Made by a program: the position numbers and the translations under genes. The notes beneath the pieces were generated by a model that was not told the DNA's origin, made no database searches, and saw only the letters and a program-made list of their open reading frames with translations. Positions 38,268 to 50,400 of a stretch of 64,000 nucleotides of DNA are shown here, piece after piece (positions within the stretch are counted from its first letter, which is position 1; every line of letters begins with the position of its first letter). The stretch lies in contig CM060958.1 of assembly GCA_030765055.1 (NCBI GenBank), forward strand, positions 4,788,467 through 4,852,466, given 5' to 3'. The stretch comes from Mantis religiosa (lineage: Eukaryota > Arthropoda > Insecta > Mantodea > Mantidae).

Positions 38268-40278
38268 ATGACAGACTATGTAGATTATTCCAACCAAATT
38301 GAAGATTACATTGCTGACATCCAAATTGCTACACAAACACTTAATGAAGAAAGTAAAAACACAGTAAAAAACAAATGCTCCAAAATAGTAGAAGAGATTA
38401 AAAATGAAAAGAAAAAGAATTTTAGTAACCAAATCATAAAAGCTCTTAAAAAGAAACCGGTTATTTATACTAAAGCAGACAAGGGAAATAAACTAGTAAT
38501 TCTGGAAAAAGAAGAATACACAAAGAGGATGGAAGATTTGTTAGAAGACAGTAATTACCAAAAAGTAGAAACTAATCCATTAAAGTACTGCATTGAAACC
38601 ACAAATAAAATGCTAAAAGAGAGCAAAATAATCAACAAAAAAGAATTGCACAAAATTAAAGTAGATAATCCAACATTACCAAGAGTATATGGGCTGCCAA
38701 AAATTCATAAAACAGGGAAAGGCATGAGACCTATTACTAGTAGCATAAATGCCCCCACATATAATTTGGCCAAATGGTTACTAAGTAAATTTAATAGTTT
38801 TCCAAAATTTGAAAGTGCAAATTTAAGAAACTCTTTAGATTTAGTAGAAAAAATCAAAGATATAAATTTGGACAAAAATGACAGACTGGTTTCATTTTTT
38901 ATTTATTTTATTTATTTAGCATTTAATTTCTGTACAGAAATATTTGCTTTTTCAAGATACAGTACAAACAATACAAACTAGAAATTCAGAAAATACAGAA
39001 TTAATTCTACATGCAATTCTACATGCATTTGATGTCACATCTTTATTTCCAAGCATACCAACAGAAAAATTGCAGACTGTGTTAAAAAAATGGCTAGCTA
39101 CAATTGATATGGAAGCAATAGAAGCAGAAGAATATATTTCTCTAACAAAAATATGCATTGAACAAAACTTCTTTAGCTTTAATGGAAAACACTACAAGCA
39201 GAAATCAGGACTATCAATGGGCAATCCACTTTCACCTTTTTTGGCTAACTTATTTATGAGTGCATTTGAAACACAAATTAAAAAGTCCTTCCCATTGATC
39301 TTCAAGATTTGGTATAGATATGTTGACGACATCTTTGCAATTGTACCAAGTAAACATTTAGATGATGCATTAAAATTACTCAATCTGCAAGAAAGGACTA
39401 TCAAATTCACAATAGAAAAGGAAATCAATGGACAACTACCTTTCTTGGATCTAAATATCATCAGGAATGATACAAAAATAAAATTTGGAATTTACAGGAA
39501 GCCAACACATTCAGAAAATTATATAAAAAATAATAGCCACAACCCAATTACACATAAACATGCAATAATAAACAGCCTTACACACAGACTAGTCAACATA
39601 CCCATGGAAAAAGAAGAATATTTCAAGGAACAAAAAGCAATAATACACATAGCAGAAGAAAACGGATACAACAAAAGTTTGGTGTTGAAGAAAATTAGAA
39701 AATCTAAACTAAAGAAAACCATTAAGGAAACAACCACATTTATTAAAGAAAAAGAAAGCAACAGCATATTCAGTTCATTCACATATCATCCAAAAACATT
39801 TAATAAATTTAAAAAGATATTCAAGGAACAAAATATCATCTTGGCACCTACTAATAGATACTCAATTTTAAAATTACTAAATTCAAAAACAAAAGATGAA
39901 ATTCCTTCAGGTAACAAATCTGGAATATACCAAATAAATTGCAAGAATTGTGAAAAATGCTACATAGGTCAAACAAAAAGAAATTTAAAAACCAGAGTCA
40001 AAGAACACTTTAGAAACATCAGATTGAAACAAGAAGACAAGTCAGCAGTAGCATTTCATTTTTGGAATGAAAACCATGACATTGATCCAAATCCAAAATT
40101 ATTAAAAGGAGTGATAAACCAAAATAGATTGACAACATGGGAGAACATATTCATCTGGAAAAATAAGGATCGCGTAATGAACTTTGAAATCCCGCCAGCA
40201 GATAATTTGACAAAAAAGTTCATAGTTCCACCACCAGAGAGAGCAGATAACAACAGTTGCCAGTTGGGAAGAGATTGA
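38268..40278 (+). pseudogene. Penelope-like RT / GIY-YIG, family A arm 2, interrupted by an insertion
   Basis: The same protein as arm 1 in mirror orientation. The N-terminal part ends at DRLVSF near 38897, where a 128-bp insertion breaks the frame. Coding resumes at FDVTSLFPSIP from about 39028 and stays open through YVDD, GIY and YIG to the same C-terminus (CQLGRD, stop at 40276-40278). The break falls just before the first catalytic Asp motif, so this copy cannot give an active enzyme, although arm 1 is open. The insertion is absent from arm 1 and therefore happened after the dimer formed. Confidence 0.9.
38898..39025 (-). mobile_element. Short insertion with A-rich tail, probable truncated non-LTR retroelement
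   Basis: Compared with arm 1 of the palindrome, 128 bp are inserted between two copies of CATTT (38893-38897 and 39026-39030). Read on the minus strand it ends in a (TAAA)n-type tail (AATAAATAAAATAAATAAAA), typical of 5'-truncated LINE or SINE copies. Confidence 0.7.
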
Positions 40279-40308
40279 AAATGGAGGCCAGGGCCTTTGA
40301 AACTAGTC
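40275..40308 (+). ncRNA. Hammerhead-like motif, PLE family A arm 2
   Basis: TTGAAAA (40275-40281, at the place of the CUGANGA core), one extra T, stem II GGAGGCC (40283-40289) / GGCCTTT (40292-40298) with two G-U pairs, GAAA (40299-40302), then AC-TA-GT-C, giving a palindromic ACTAGT and a GTC cleavage triplet. Two core positions differ from the consensus, so activity is uncertain. Hammerhead ribozymes are known in PLEs; assignment here rests on the same layout in families B, C and D. Confidence 0.5.
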
Positions 40309-40414
40309 TCTCATAAATATATGAAAAAGTAAGTGACGAGTGTCAATAAACCAACCACAAATAATTTTATATTAATTTTGACGTCACTGTTACTAAATTC
40401 CTCCAAACACACAT

Positions 40415-40625
40415 AGAGCAATAAGTGTTTGTACAAGAGTAGAGAAAGTCATGTATACATCACATAACGACCAAAACATTTGACTATCACTTAAAGTCTA
40501 CTGTATTCCCTTGTAACTACAATAAGATAATGTTTATCTTGTAGTAGATAGAGCATCAAGAGTTTGTAAGTAAAATTTGTAAAAGAGTGCATGGAAAAGT
40601 CATGTGAGTATATACATCAGACATT
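40415..40625. repeat. 135-bp tandem repeat, right part
   Basis: Continuation of the array at 35685-36277 after the PLE dimer. GTACAAGAG occurs at 40431, followed by the rest of the unit to about 40570, then a degenerate partial copy (TTTGTAAAAGAGTGCATGGA). Confidence 0.8.
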
Positions 40626-41484
40626 TTCTTTCCACCTGGAGAGCCCATCCTGTTGCTACATCTAAAGATTTGAATGCCCTTCCCATGAGTTTTAAATAAC
40701 TAAGCATTTATTGCTTATTTTGAAGTAATACCTGTATCACAAATAACATAATATCAATAGAAGAATCAATTTTTGTACCAGTGGCAGACATGCAGGCCAA
40801 GGCACGGTTTGACTTGCTACACTGTGGTTTACATTTTTATTTTTTACTTGTTTATTAACAGGTAAAATGGTTATAATAAATATGTAAGCAAAAAACAAAT
40901 AAGATTGTGCTTCAATATTATAGTTTTAAATATCTGGGAGGTGGGGCTTCATCCATCTGAGCGTGGCTTCACATGCACACTTGCACTGTTATAAACATTT
41001 ACACACCTAAAAATTGTAATAATAAAACCTTCCTTTTCAGGAAAATAAGAATTGAATTTGATCTTTTATGACATATACCCTAAATAATCTATTCATACAA
41101 TTAAAATAAAACAAAACCAAATTCAAATATAGCGCCATTATATATATAGTTTGAATTTGGAGAATGCGCCATTTAGGTAGTACCAATCTAATGGTAAGAA
41201 CAACTGTCTACTGTGGTCTACTGTAATATTTGGTTGTAACAAACATGTAACAAATTATATTGGCTACATATATTCAAGATGACCATTTGATCTTGTAGAT
41301 TAAACGTATTTCACGGGATGTTTAACTTCAGCCTACAAGCCCGGGAAATAACTTTAATCCGATATATTGGCAACATTTATTCGAATGCATTAGCGAACGA
41401 TGTGTTTTGAATTTGAAGTATCGTATGAAAACTGAAGAATTTGTTTAATATATTCATTATATTTACATATGTAATATAGCAATA
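40626..41484. other. Non-coding stretch upstream of the Spc24-like gene
   Basis: AT-rich, no element recognised. The promoter and 5' UTR of the gene starting at 41485 should lie in its right part. In-frame stop codons occur upstream of that ATG (nearest at 41446-41448), and no TATA box or initiator can be assigned with confidence. Confidence 0.35.
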
Positions 41485-44400
41485 ATGAATGTGACGAATA
41501 TCTTTGAAGCAAGTACGGTTGATGGTACAGATTATAGGCTAATACTCTGTCATTGTGAAGTACGTTCTGAGTTAGCGAAAGAATACACCAAGAACATATC
41601 AGGTAAATGTTGATTTTTAAGATTAATTTAAACACATCTGATTCGCTTCACACATAGATGTAAAGATAGATGCTTTTAGAGAATCACAGTTTTGCTGAAT
41701 TGTCATTTACATGAATGCCCATTTTCTAGATCTTAAAAAGTCAGTTGCCCAATTAAAAGAGGAAGAGTCAAGTCTAATAAAGCAGACGCTAAGGACCAGT
41801 CTCAAACTGCAAGAGCTTGAAGATCAGTTAAAGAATGAAGAACAAAGACTAGTAAGTATTCAGTGTTCTTTATTTATTATTTCTTTAATATAATCTAGCT
41901 GCTGTGGAAAAAGTTCATATGAAGCTTATAGCTGCTGGAAATGTTTCAAGTTATGGTGAATAATAAGAATGATACAGTTATTCTTTTACTCTTTGACTTT
42001 TTAAGTAAGAGTAAGGTAGAAGGCAAAAAAGTTAATGAAATCATTTTTCTTGTTTTATCAGCACTTTATCAAACTGTCATAGTTTTGATTTTGTATGGTT
42101 GTAAACTTAGGATACTGTTTTAATGTTATTTCCTTATACATAACATTTATGCCATTATAATTAGAACGACTGCATTTGTTTATGAATTGAATAGTCACTT
42201 TTCTCAAGTAGACAACATATGCGTTACCTTTAAAAATACAACACTTAGTTTGTCATAGCATTTTTCAAGTTTTCCAGGCGTGAATTGTAGTAAAGACCAG
42301 TTAAAATTAACTTGCTCTCCATCAGGTTTGGCTCCAATTTCAGTGTTCTTAAGCCTCATATATGCACTCCCGGCTTATCAACTCGTTAAACAATGGGAAA
42401 TAATTCATAGCAATAGCACAAGAGTGCTTTAGCTGTCCAGATTGTCAGATGAAGTAGCCATTCTGTTACACCTCATTAATATTCATAGTATAGATAAGAA
42501 AGTTCCTCCTATTTTTGTTTTCTGAACCTGTTTACTTTGTCTACTACAGTGGCGCAGCTCTGGGCGAATTGATTAGGTGATTTGGAAAATTAACTAACCT
42601 AAATTTGCAAAATCTGCATCGCAAAAATGGATTTTGTACTGGAATAGTGGTTTTGAATTTCGATGGGGCTTCCCTCTGTATATGAAACCGAAATTTCCTT
42701 AAAGTTATCTTTATTTAAAGAGTCGTTGTTTGCATTATGTCAACAAAATGTCATTTTTTGTCTACTTCCCTAATGGGATATTGCATGAAAAGTGTTAAGG
42801 TTTACGTTATTAATATTAAAAGCAGAAGCATTATTAACAATGAAGTATTCTTCATTTTTGAGTTTGATTTATGAGTCACTATGTTTACACTCAACTTCAC
42901 TTACTTTGTTCTTGTATAATTGAAACATTTTCAAGATCATTCGATCTCATCCTCAGCTGTTTGGTGACTAAATGAACATTCTTCTTCCTCCACTACTACG
43001 GTGCTCCGATCCCTCTGCCATCTGGTGTTAGGGGCACTAAGTTTCAATACTTCATTTAATGCCAGGATTTCAAAATTCATAACTTTATCCCGGTTTTTGG
43101 TTATGAATATTTTTTATCAAATATCCAATTCTATGGGCGTACTTAAAGATTTTAACAGTTTTATGTTATGGCCAATGTTGTGGTTTTCTGTCCATAAATG
43201 GTGTGGCACTGCAGATTTTTCTGTTTGTTTCAACTTTGTTTCTCTGGTGTTCTTTTTGCGTGGTTAACAAGTTTCGCTTAGTTTTTCCTATGTAGCTTTT
43301 ATCACAGGTTTCACAGTTTATCTGATAAATTCCCGATTTCAAAATGTTGGGGATTGAATTTTTTAATGGTTTATTTAGCAGGTTCCTCAGACTGAATTTG
43401 TTTTGGGGTGCTAGTTTTAAGTTTAGTCTTTTGAAGATTCGTTCAAATTTTCTAAAAGGCCATGGATAGTAGGTGAATTTTCTATATTGCCAGTTTGTGT
43501 TTTTAAGCGGTGTGAGAGTGGTCTTTTTTTATAGCTGAGTTGAATCCATTTAATATTGTTATCTCTTTTATGTGTTGTTCTTTCAAAAACTTCTCCTTAC
43601 TCAGTGGGATGTTGTATAACCGGTGAATTATACTTCTAAAGGCAGCTAGTTGATGTGGAACTGGGTTGTATTCAGTTTTCTTTATGTAATTATCTATGTG
43701 TAGGTCGAAACTGATTACAATTTATTTGCTTCTTACTTAATTCAATTAAGGAAGATTGATATTTCAATACTTTTTGAATGCATATTCCTGTATATTCCAA
43801 ACTGTACACCATGACGATTTCTAGTTATCTTGAGGTCCAAAAACGGTAGGGTGTTGTCTCTTTCTATTTCCATTGTAAACTGGATATGATTACCTTGCAG
43901 GTTTATTAATTTTAGAGAATCTTCTTTAAGTTTTTCCGGAATGATAGCAAAAACATCAACATATCTCCGCCAAAATTTGTAAATCTGTAGGAAGGCCTTT
44001 ACTATGTGTGTTTCAAAATAGCTGTGTATAGGTCTTCTAAGATAGGCGAAAGTGGGCTCCCCATAGCTAATCCTTTTGATTGTCTGTAGAATTTTTGGTT
44101 AAACATGGAGTAATTATTCCTTGTGCATAAATCTGTAAGATTGATAAAAACACAAACTGGCAATATAGAAAATTCACCTACTATCCATGGCCTTTTAGAA
44201 AATTTGAACGAATCTTCAAAAGACTAAACTTAAAACTAGCACCCAAAACAAATTCAGTCTGAAGAACCTGCTAAATAAACCACTAAAAAATTCAATCCCC
44301 AACATTTTGAAATCGGGAGTTTATCAGATAAACTGTGAAACCTGTGATAAAAGCTACATAGGAAAAACTAAGAGAAACTTTATTAATTTTTAGATGAGTC

Positions 44401-47400
44401 GTATTTATTTACACATCTGCTTCACTTTCGTACCTATTTTGAGGACATGTTTCGCAAATCATCGTTTGCATCTTCGGCTCTTATGGGACTAAAACTTGAT
44501 CCAGTGGTGTGGGTAATTCTGGAGTTGCTGCTGCCATCTGTTGATTTAGTGATGAACTTAAATGTGGGATTCTCTTCTGGCGGGATTTCAAAGTTCATTA
44601 GTTGGTTTTTATGTTTTTCTATGTATATTCTCGCCCATATGACGAGTTCACTATGTTTTTGTACGTATTTTAGTAATTCGGTGCTATCTTCAATTTCATG
44701 ATTTTCAGACCAGAAATGAGCTGCTATTGCGGACTTATCAATATTTTTGTATCTTAAGTGCCTGAAGTGTTCTTTCTTTCTAGTGCCTATGTTTCTTTTT
44801 GTCCTCCCTATGTAAATTTTTTCACAGTCTTTACACTTAATCTTGTAAATGCCTGACTTTTCCTCTGGTTTTATCTTATCAGTATTATTACTGTGAAGTA
44901 GGTTTTTAATGTTGTAATTGTTTTTTGGTGCCAATGTTATATTGTATTTCTTGGATATTTTTTGGAACTTTTTTGTGGCCCAGGGGTGGTAAGTAAATTT
45001 AGCAAATCTAATTTTTTGTTTTATTGGTGTGAGAGCTGTGATCTGTTTTAATCTCTTTTGAAGTTTGAATGATTTTAGTTTTTTACCTACAAGGTTTTTT
45101 CCATATCCATTTTTAATTGCAGTTTTTAAGATTTGATGGTATTCGTTTTGATATTCCTGCTGGCTGAGGGGTAGATTTACTAATCTGTGTGTGAGACTGT
45201 TGATGCTGGCATGTTTGTGTGGAATTGGGTTGAAACTATTTGCTTTGATGTAATTATCTATGTGTGTTGCTCTTCTATGGATACCAAATTTTAGTTTTTC
45301 ATTGCTTTTTGTGATTTTAAGGTCCAAAAAAGGTAGAGTACAGTCCTCTTCAGTATCCACTGTGAATTGTATGCTGGGTTCTTGCAGGTTGAGTAGTTTC
45401 AAAGCATCATCTATTTGTTTGTAGGGCACTATTGCAAAGATGTCGTCTACGTATCTGTACCATGTTTTAAAAATATGAGGGAAGGCTTTAGTTATGTGTG
45501 TTTCGAAAAAGCTCATGTATAGATTGGCCAAAAATTGTGATAGCGGTCTTCCCATAGCTAGTCCTGAAATTTGTTTATAATATAAAAATTATTTGTGGTT
45601 GGTTTATTGACACTCGTCACTTACTTTTTCATATATTTATGAGAGACTCGTTTCAAAGGCCCTGGCTCTCATAAATATATGAAAAAGTAAGTGACGAGTG
45701 TCAATAAACCAACCACAAATAATTTTTATATTAATTTTGACGTCACTGTTACTAAATTCCTCCAAACACACATCAAGTATTGTTTATAATATTTTCCATC
45801 GAAGACAAAATAATTTTGATGTATACATATTTCAGGCATTGCCAAATATTCTTCTATTGCATTGGCATCTAGGTTTATAGAATTTAGCCATTTTTTCAGT
45901 TGAATCAAAAGTTTGTCTAATGGAATGCTAGGGAAGAGGGAGCGGACATCAAAGGATACTAAAGTGTCATGAGGTTTTAGTTTAAGATTTTTAATTTTTT
46001 CTACCAGGTCTAAAGAGTTTTTTATGCTCAGAGTATGGAATTGTGGTAAGGACTGAAATTTTTTGGACAGCCATTTTGCCAGAAGGTAAGTAGAAGTGTT
46101 TATATTATTTACAATGGGTCTCATGGGTATGTTGGGTTTGTGTATTTTAGGCAAACCATATAGTCTTGCAAGGGTAGGGTTGTCCGGTTTGATAGTTTTT
46201 TGTTCTGCAGTTGTTAAAATTCTACTATTAATGATGGTTTTTTGTACATCTTTTATGCTTTGGTTGAGTGGATTAGAATCTATTTCTTGGAATTCTTTTT
46301 GTTGTAGTAACTCTAACATTTTTTCCTTGTATGTAGCTGTGTCTAAGATTACTATTTTGTTCCCTTTATCAGCCCTTGAGAAGATTACATCTTTAAGGAA
46401 AAAGGATGTAATGTTCTCAAGGGCTGATAAAGGGAACAAAATAGTAATTTTAGACACAGCTACATACAAGGAAAAAATGTTAGAGTTACTACAACAAAAA
46501 GAATTCCAAGAAATAGATTCTAATCCACTCAACTGATGCATAAAAGATGTACAAAAAACCATCATTAATAGTAAAATTTTAACAACTGCAGAACAAAAAA
46601 CTATCAAACCGGACAACCCTACCCTTGCAAGACTATATGGTTTGCCTAAAATACACAAACCCAACATACCCATGAGACCCATTGTAAATAATATAAACAC
46701 TCCTACTTACCTTCTGGCAAAATGGCTGTCCAAAAAATTTCAGTCCTTTCCACAATTCCATACTCTGAGCATAAAAAACTCTTTAGACCTGGTAGAAAAA
46801 ATTAAAAATCTTAAACTAAAACCTCATGACACTTTAGTATCCTTTGATATCTGCTCCCTCTTCCCTAGCATTCCATTAGACAAACTTTTGATTCAACTGA
46901 AAAAATGGCTAAATTCTATAAACCTAGATGCCAATGCAATAGAAGAATATTTGGCAATGACTGAAATATGTATACATCAAAATTATTTTGTCTTCGATGG
47001 AAAATATTATAAACAAATTTCAGGACTAGCTATGGGAAGCCCGCTATCACCATTTTTGGCCAATCTATACATGAGCTTTTTCGAAACACATATAACTAAA
47101 GCCTTCCCTCATATTTTTAAAACATGGTACAGATACGTAGACGACATCTTTGCAATAGTGCCCTACAAACAAATAGATGATGCTTTGAAACTACTCAACC
47201 TGCAAGAACCCAGCATACAATTCACAGTGGATACTGAAGAGGACTGTACTCTACCTTTTTTGGACCTTAAAATCACAAAAAGCAATGAAAAACTAAAATT
47301 TGGTATCCATAGAAGAGCAACACACATAGATAATTACATCAAAGCAAATAGTTTCAACCCAATTCCACACATACATGCCAGCATCAACAGTCTCACACAC

Positions 47401-50400
47401 AGATTAGTAAATCTACCCCTCAGCCAGCAGGAATATCAAAACGAATACCATCAAATCTTAAAAACTGCAATTAAAAATGGATGTGGAAAAAACCTTGTAG
47501 ATAAAAAACTAAAATCATTCAAACTTCAAAAGAGATTAAAACAGATCACAGCTCTCACACCAATAAAACAAGAAATTAGATTTGCTAAATTTACTTACCA
47601 CCCCTGGGCCACAAAAAAGTTCCAAAAAATATTCAAGAAATACAATATAACATTGGCACCAAAAAACAATTACAACATTAAAAACCTACTTCACAGTAAT
47701 AATACTGATAAGATAAAACCAGAGGAAAAGTCAGGCATTTACAAGATTAAGTGTAAAGACTGTGAAAAAATTTACATAGGGAGGACAAAAAGAAACATAG
47801 GCACTTGAAAGAAAGAGCACTTCAGGCACTTAAGATACAAAAATATTGATAAGTCCGCAATAGCAGCTCATTTCTGGTCTGAAAATCATGAAATTGAAGA
47901 TAGCACCGAATTACTAAAACACGTACAAAAACATAGTGAACTCGTCATATGGGAGAGAATATACATAGAAAAACATAAAAACCAACTAATGAACTTTGAA
48001 ATCCCGCCAGAAGAGAATCCCACATTTAAGTTCATCACTAAATCAACAGATGGCAGCAGCAACTCCAGAATTACCCACACCACTGGATCAAGCTTTAGTC
48101 GCATAAGAGCCGAAGATGCAAACGATGATTTGCGAAACATGTCCTCAAAATAGGTACGAAAGTGAAGCAGATGTGTAAATAAATACGACTCATCTAAAAA
48201 TTAATAATTATTTCGCTTCACTGTGGTGTTCCAATACAGTTAAATCTCGATATAAGAGAAACTTGTTAACCACGCAAAAAGAACACCAGAGAAACATAAA
48301 GTTGAAACAAACAGAAATCTACAGTGTCACACCATTTTTGGACAGAAAACCACAACATTGGCCATAACATAAAACTGTTAAAATCTTTAAGTACGCCCAT
48401 AGAATTGGATATTTGGGAAAAAATATTCATAACCAAAAATGGTGATAAAGTTATAAATTTTGAAATCCCGGCATTAAATGAAGTATTAAAACTTAGTGCC
48501 CCTAACACCAGATGGCAGAGTGATCGGAGCTCTGTAGTAATGGAAGAAGAGGAATGTTCATTTAGTCACCAAACAGCTGAGGATGAGATCGAATGATCTT
48601 GAAAACATTTTAATTATGCAACAGTAAGTGAAGTTTGAGTGTAAACATAGTGACTCATAAATCAAACTGAAAAAAAAAGCTTAATGTTCTCATTGTATTT
48701 TACAATATATAGACGTGAGCTTTCCCGAAGAGTGTTTGCAATTTTGTTGGTGTTTTTCCTCAGTTCCTTCAATCTAACATAATTATGTTTCTCATACCAA
48801 CGAGTCTTAAATGTCCTGATGTATTTTGAAGATGCTCTGCCACAAAGTTTTTCTAAACATAACACAGGTGTTGGCCTACCAACATTTACCATGTCACGTT
48901 TATCATCATTTTCCCATAAAGAAAAGGGTGTTTGGAGACACACCAAGTCGTGTGTTAGATTCATTATAAATCCCTTAAATATGAAAAATTAAACACTTCA
49001 CATATCACACAATAATCGCTGATCACATAAAAGAGTTACGTTTTTACACAGGATGCAAACTGATAATAGCCCACCTTGGTAGCATGGTGTTAGCGTGTCT
49101 GCCTCACGTTCAAGAGGTCCCGAGTTCGAATCTCGCTCATGGAGAGTTACCTGAATAAGGTTTCTTCCGGGTTTTTCCCTTATCCTGAAAGATGAATGTT
49201 GGGTAACTCTAAGCTCTATGGACCCTGGGCTCATTTGAGCATCATTTCACCCATTCCATTCATCGTCCGATATGACTTAGCGTTGGAGGACGTAAAATAA
49301 AAAAAAAAAAAAAACTGATAATAAACAGTAGCTTGCTTCAAGCAGGTTACCACTTCTACCAAAAAGTTTCTTTTCAAATAAACAAAAAAGTAGGAAGAAA
49401 GTCCTGTATTGTGTTGGCAACACGAGTTGGTGCGGAATATACGACTTCTATGAATCAAATGGAATCATACTTTTTATACAACTATGATGTTTAATATGAT
49501 TTCTTTACTTTCTAGTGCAATTTCGTGCTGGAGCACATTCTTTAATGTTACTGAAGTCACACCTTAATTGTTTATTTACTTACTGCGTAGGTAGCTATAT
49601 TGAAGAATTCAGTGCAGCCAAATTATCCTTGCTTCTCCACTGAATGCAATGCTGCCAACAGTCTCATTTGTCGCTATATTACACTATCTAGCAAACTAAC
49701 TACAAAGTATAAACTTGAAGAAAGAGGAAACCACTACAATTTGCACTAGTTCCAGTTCCAGCTGATGATAAGAGCAAAAGCTCTTGAAACATGTCCTGTG
49801 AAAAAACAGTGTGAGTGAAGCAGTGTGTCAATATCTTCTTGATTCACTTTTGTGCTAACTACAAAGTACCTAAATTGCACTACCTAGCTAACTAATTACA
49901 GTAAACATACACAGTAGTCCCTAATTTACACTAACTAGCTAATTACACTGGGGAACAAAAAAAATTATTATATACCCGAAACAAAATAGGCAAATTCTTA
50001 TGTAAACTGATCTGCTGATTCCAAAAATGCCCCTCAAAATGCTGTATCACGTAATGTTTTTTAGGCATTCATCATTTTTTATGAAAACTTACAGAAATGT
50101 GATGTGATAACTCATATTTGATTAATTGAAAATAATAGGTATTTTATTGCCAAATAACATTGAAAATAATAATAATTATTATTAATTATTATTAAAATAA
50201 ATAAACACAAGATAATGATGAAAACCAATAGCTGAATTATCTCAGAACTGTTTCACTGTTGATTTTTTTTTTGTATTAACTCTCGCGTTTGAGGAATCAA
50301 AAAGTGTCTCCGAACATGGCTGAATCCCAGCGACTCTGGTAACGTCTTTCCATCTCAGAAATGTCCTGGTGAAAACGCTCACCTTGCTCATCACTTACAG

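Larger units (their letters stand above)
36278..40414. mobile_element. Head-to-head dimer of Penelope-like element family A
   Basis: Two nearly identical 2-kb PLE copies point away from each other: arm 1 on the minus strand (36278-38235) and arm 2 on the plus strand (38280-40414). A 44-nt spacer separates them. The pair is flanked by the 12-bp duplication AGAGCAATAAGT (36266-36277, 40415-40426) inside the 135-bp repeat, so it integrated as one unit. Both arms stop at the same 5' point (encoding DYSNQIEDYIADI). Arm 2 has a longer 3' end (TTTTGACGTCACTGTTACTA to AAACACACAT). The translated arms show only a handful of substitutions, for example NKT/NKM, AII/ATI and NLTN/NLTK, so the dimer is young. 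Confidence 0.9.
44434..46391 (-). pseudogene. PLE RT / GIY-YIG, family B minus arm
   Basis: From DVIFSRADKGNKIVIL at the palindrome centre through LARLYGLPKIHKPNIPMRPI and SFDVRSLFPSIP to FDGKYYKQ, then interrupted by mini-A (45582-45779). Coding resumes at GLAMGRPLSQFLANL and runs through YVDD, GIYKIKCKDCEKIYIGRTKRN and GTRKKEHFRHL to NMSSK (stop near 44434). Apart from the insertion it is open. It has CGA or CAA-type sense codons where the plus arm has two TGA stops. GRPLSQ replaces the usual GSPLSP. The N-terminal 75 residues found in the copy at 59861 are absent. Confidence 0.85.
44381..48252. mobile_element. PLE family B head-to-head dimer inserted in family C
   Basis: Minus-strand arm 44381-46391 and plus-strand arm 46404-48252 meet at a 12-nt spacer (TTTAAGGAAAAA, itself element sequence). 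The pair is flanked by TAAGAGAAACTT (44369-44380, 48253-48264). The uninterrupted C copy at about 43260-43310 (minus) shows the target once, as CTAAGCGAAACTTG. This proves insertion of the dimer as a unit into C. The left arm lacks the outermost 50 bp of the terminal sequence that the right arm keeps (TTTCGCTTCACTGTGG to AAATCTCGATA). Confidence 0.9.
42861..48668. mobile_element. PLE family C head-to-head dimer containing nested elements
   Basis: Left arm (minus, 42861 to about 44144) runs from the C 3' end (AAATCAAACT in element orientation) back to the RT GLAMGSPLS region. The right arm (plus) starts near 44145 (AAAACACAAACTGG), runs to 44380, is interrupted by the B dimer, and resumes at 48253-48668. 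It restores the GIY-YIG segment (YIGKTKRN-L) across the break and ends at the same AAATCAAACT. The arms are unequal, and the left one is degraded by stops, frameshifts and a scrambled patch at 43720-43790. No convincing outer target-site duplication was found. The nest lies inside intron 2 of the Spc24-like gene. Confidence 0.8.

Noticed and set aside
36395..40253. Several open frames antisense to the PLE ORFs with hydrophobic translations
   Set aside because: They are mirror shadows of RT/GIY-YIG coding sequence, repeated symmetrically in both arms.
47806..47808. TGA read as a recoded codon in PLE family B
   Set aside because: The related copy has AGA there, other stops and frameshifts exist in the same copies, and no recoding signal is visible; simple nonsense mutation is enough.
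42861..48668. Outer target-site duplication for the C dimer
   Set aside because: Flanks TTCATTTTTG (left) and GAAAAAAAAAGC (right) do not form a convincing direct repeat; none is claimed.
49071..49141. Functional tRNA gene
   Set aside because: Boxes A and B are present, but the cloverleaf is imperfect, a body and poly(A) tail follow, and 12-bp duplications flank it, so it is a SINE.
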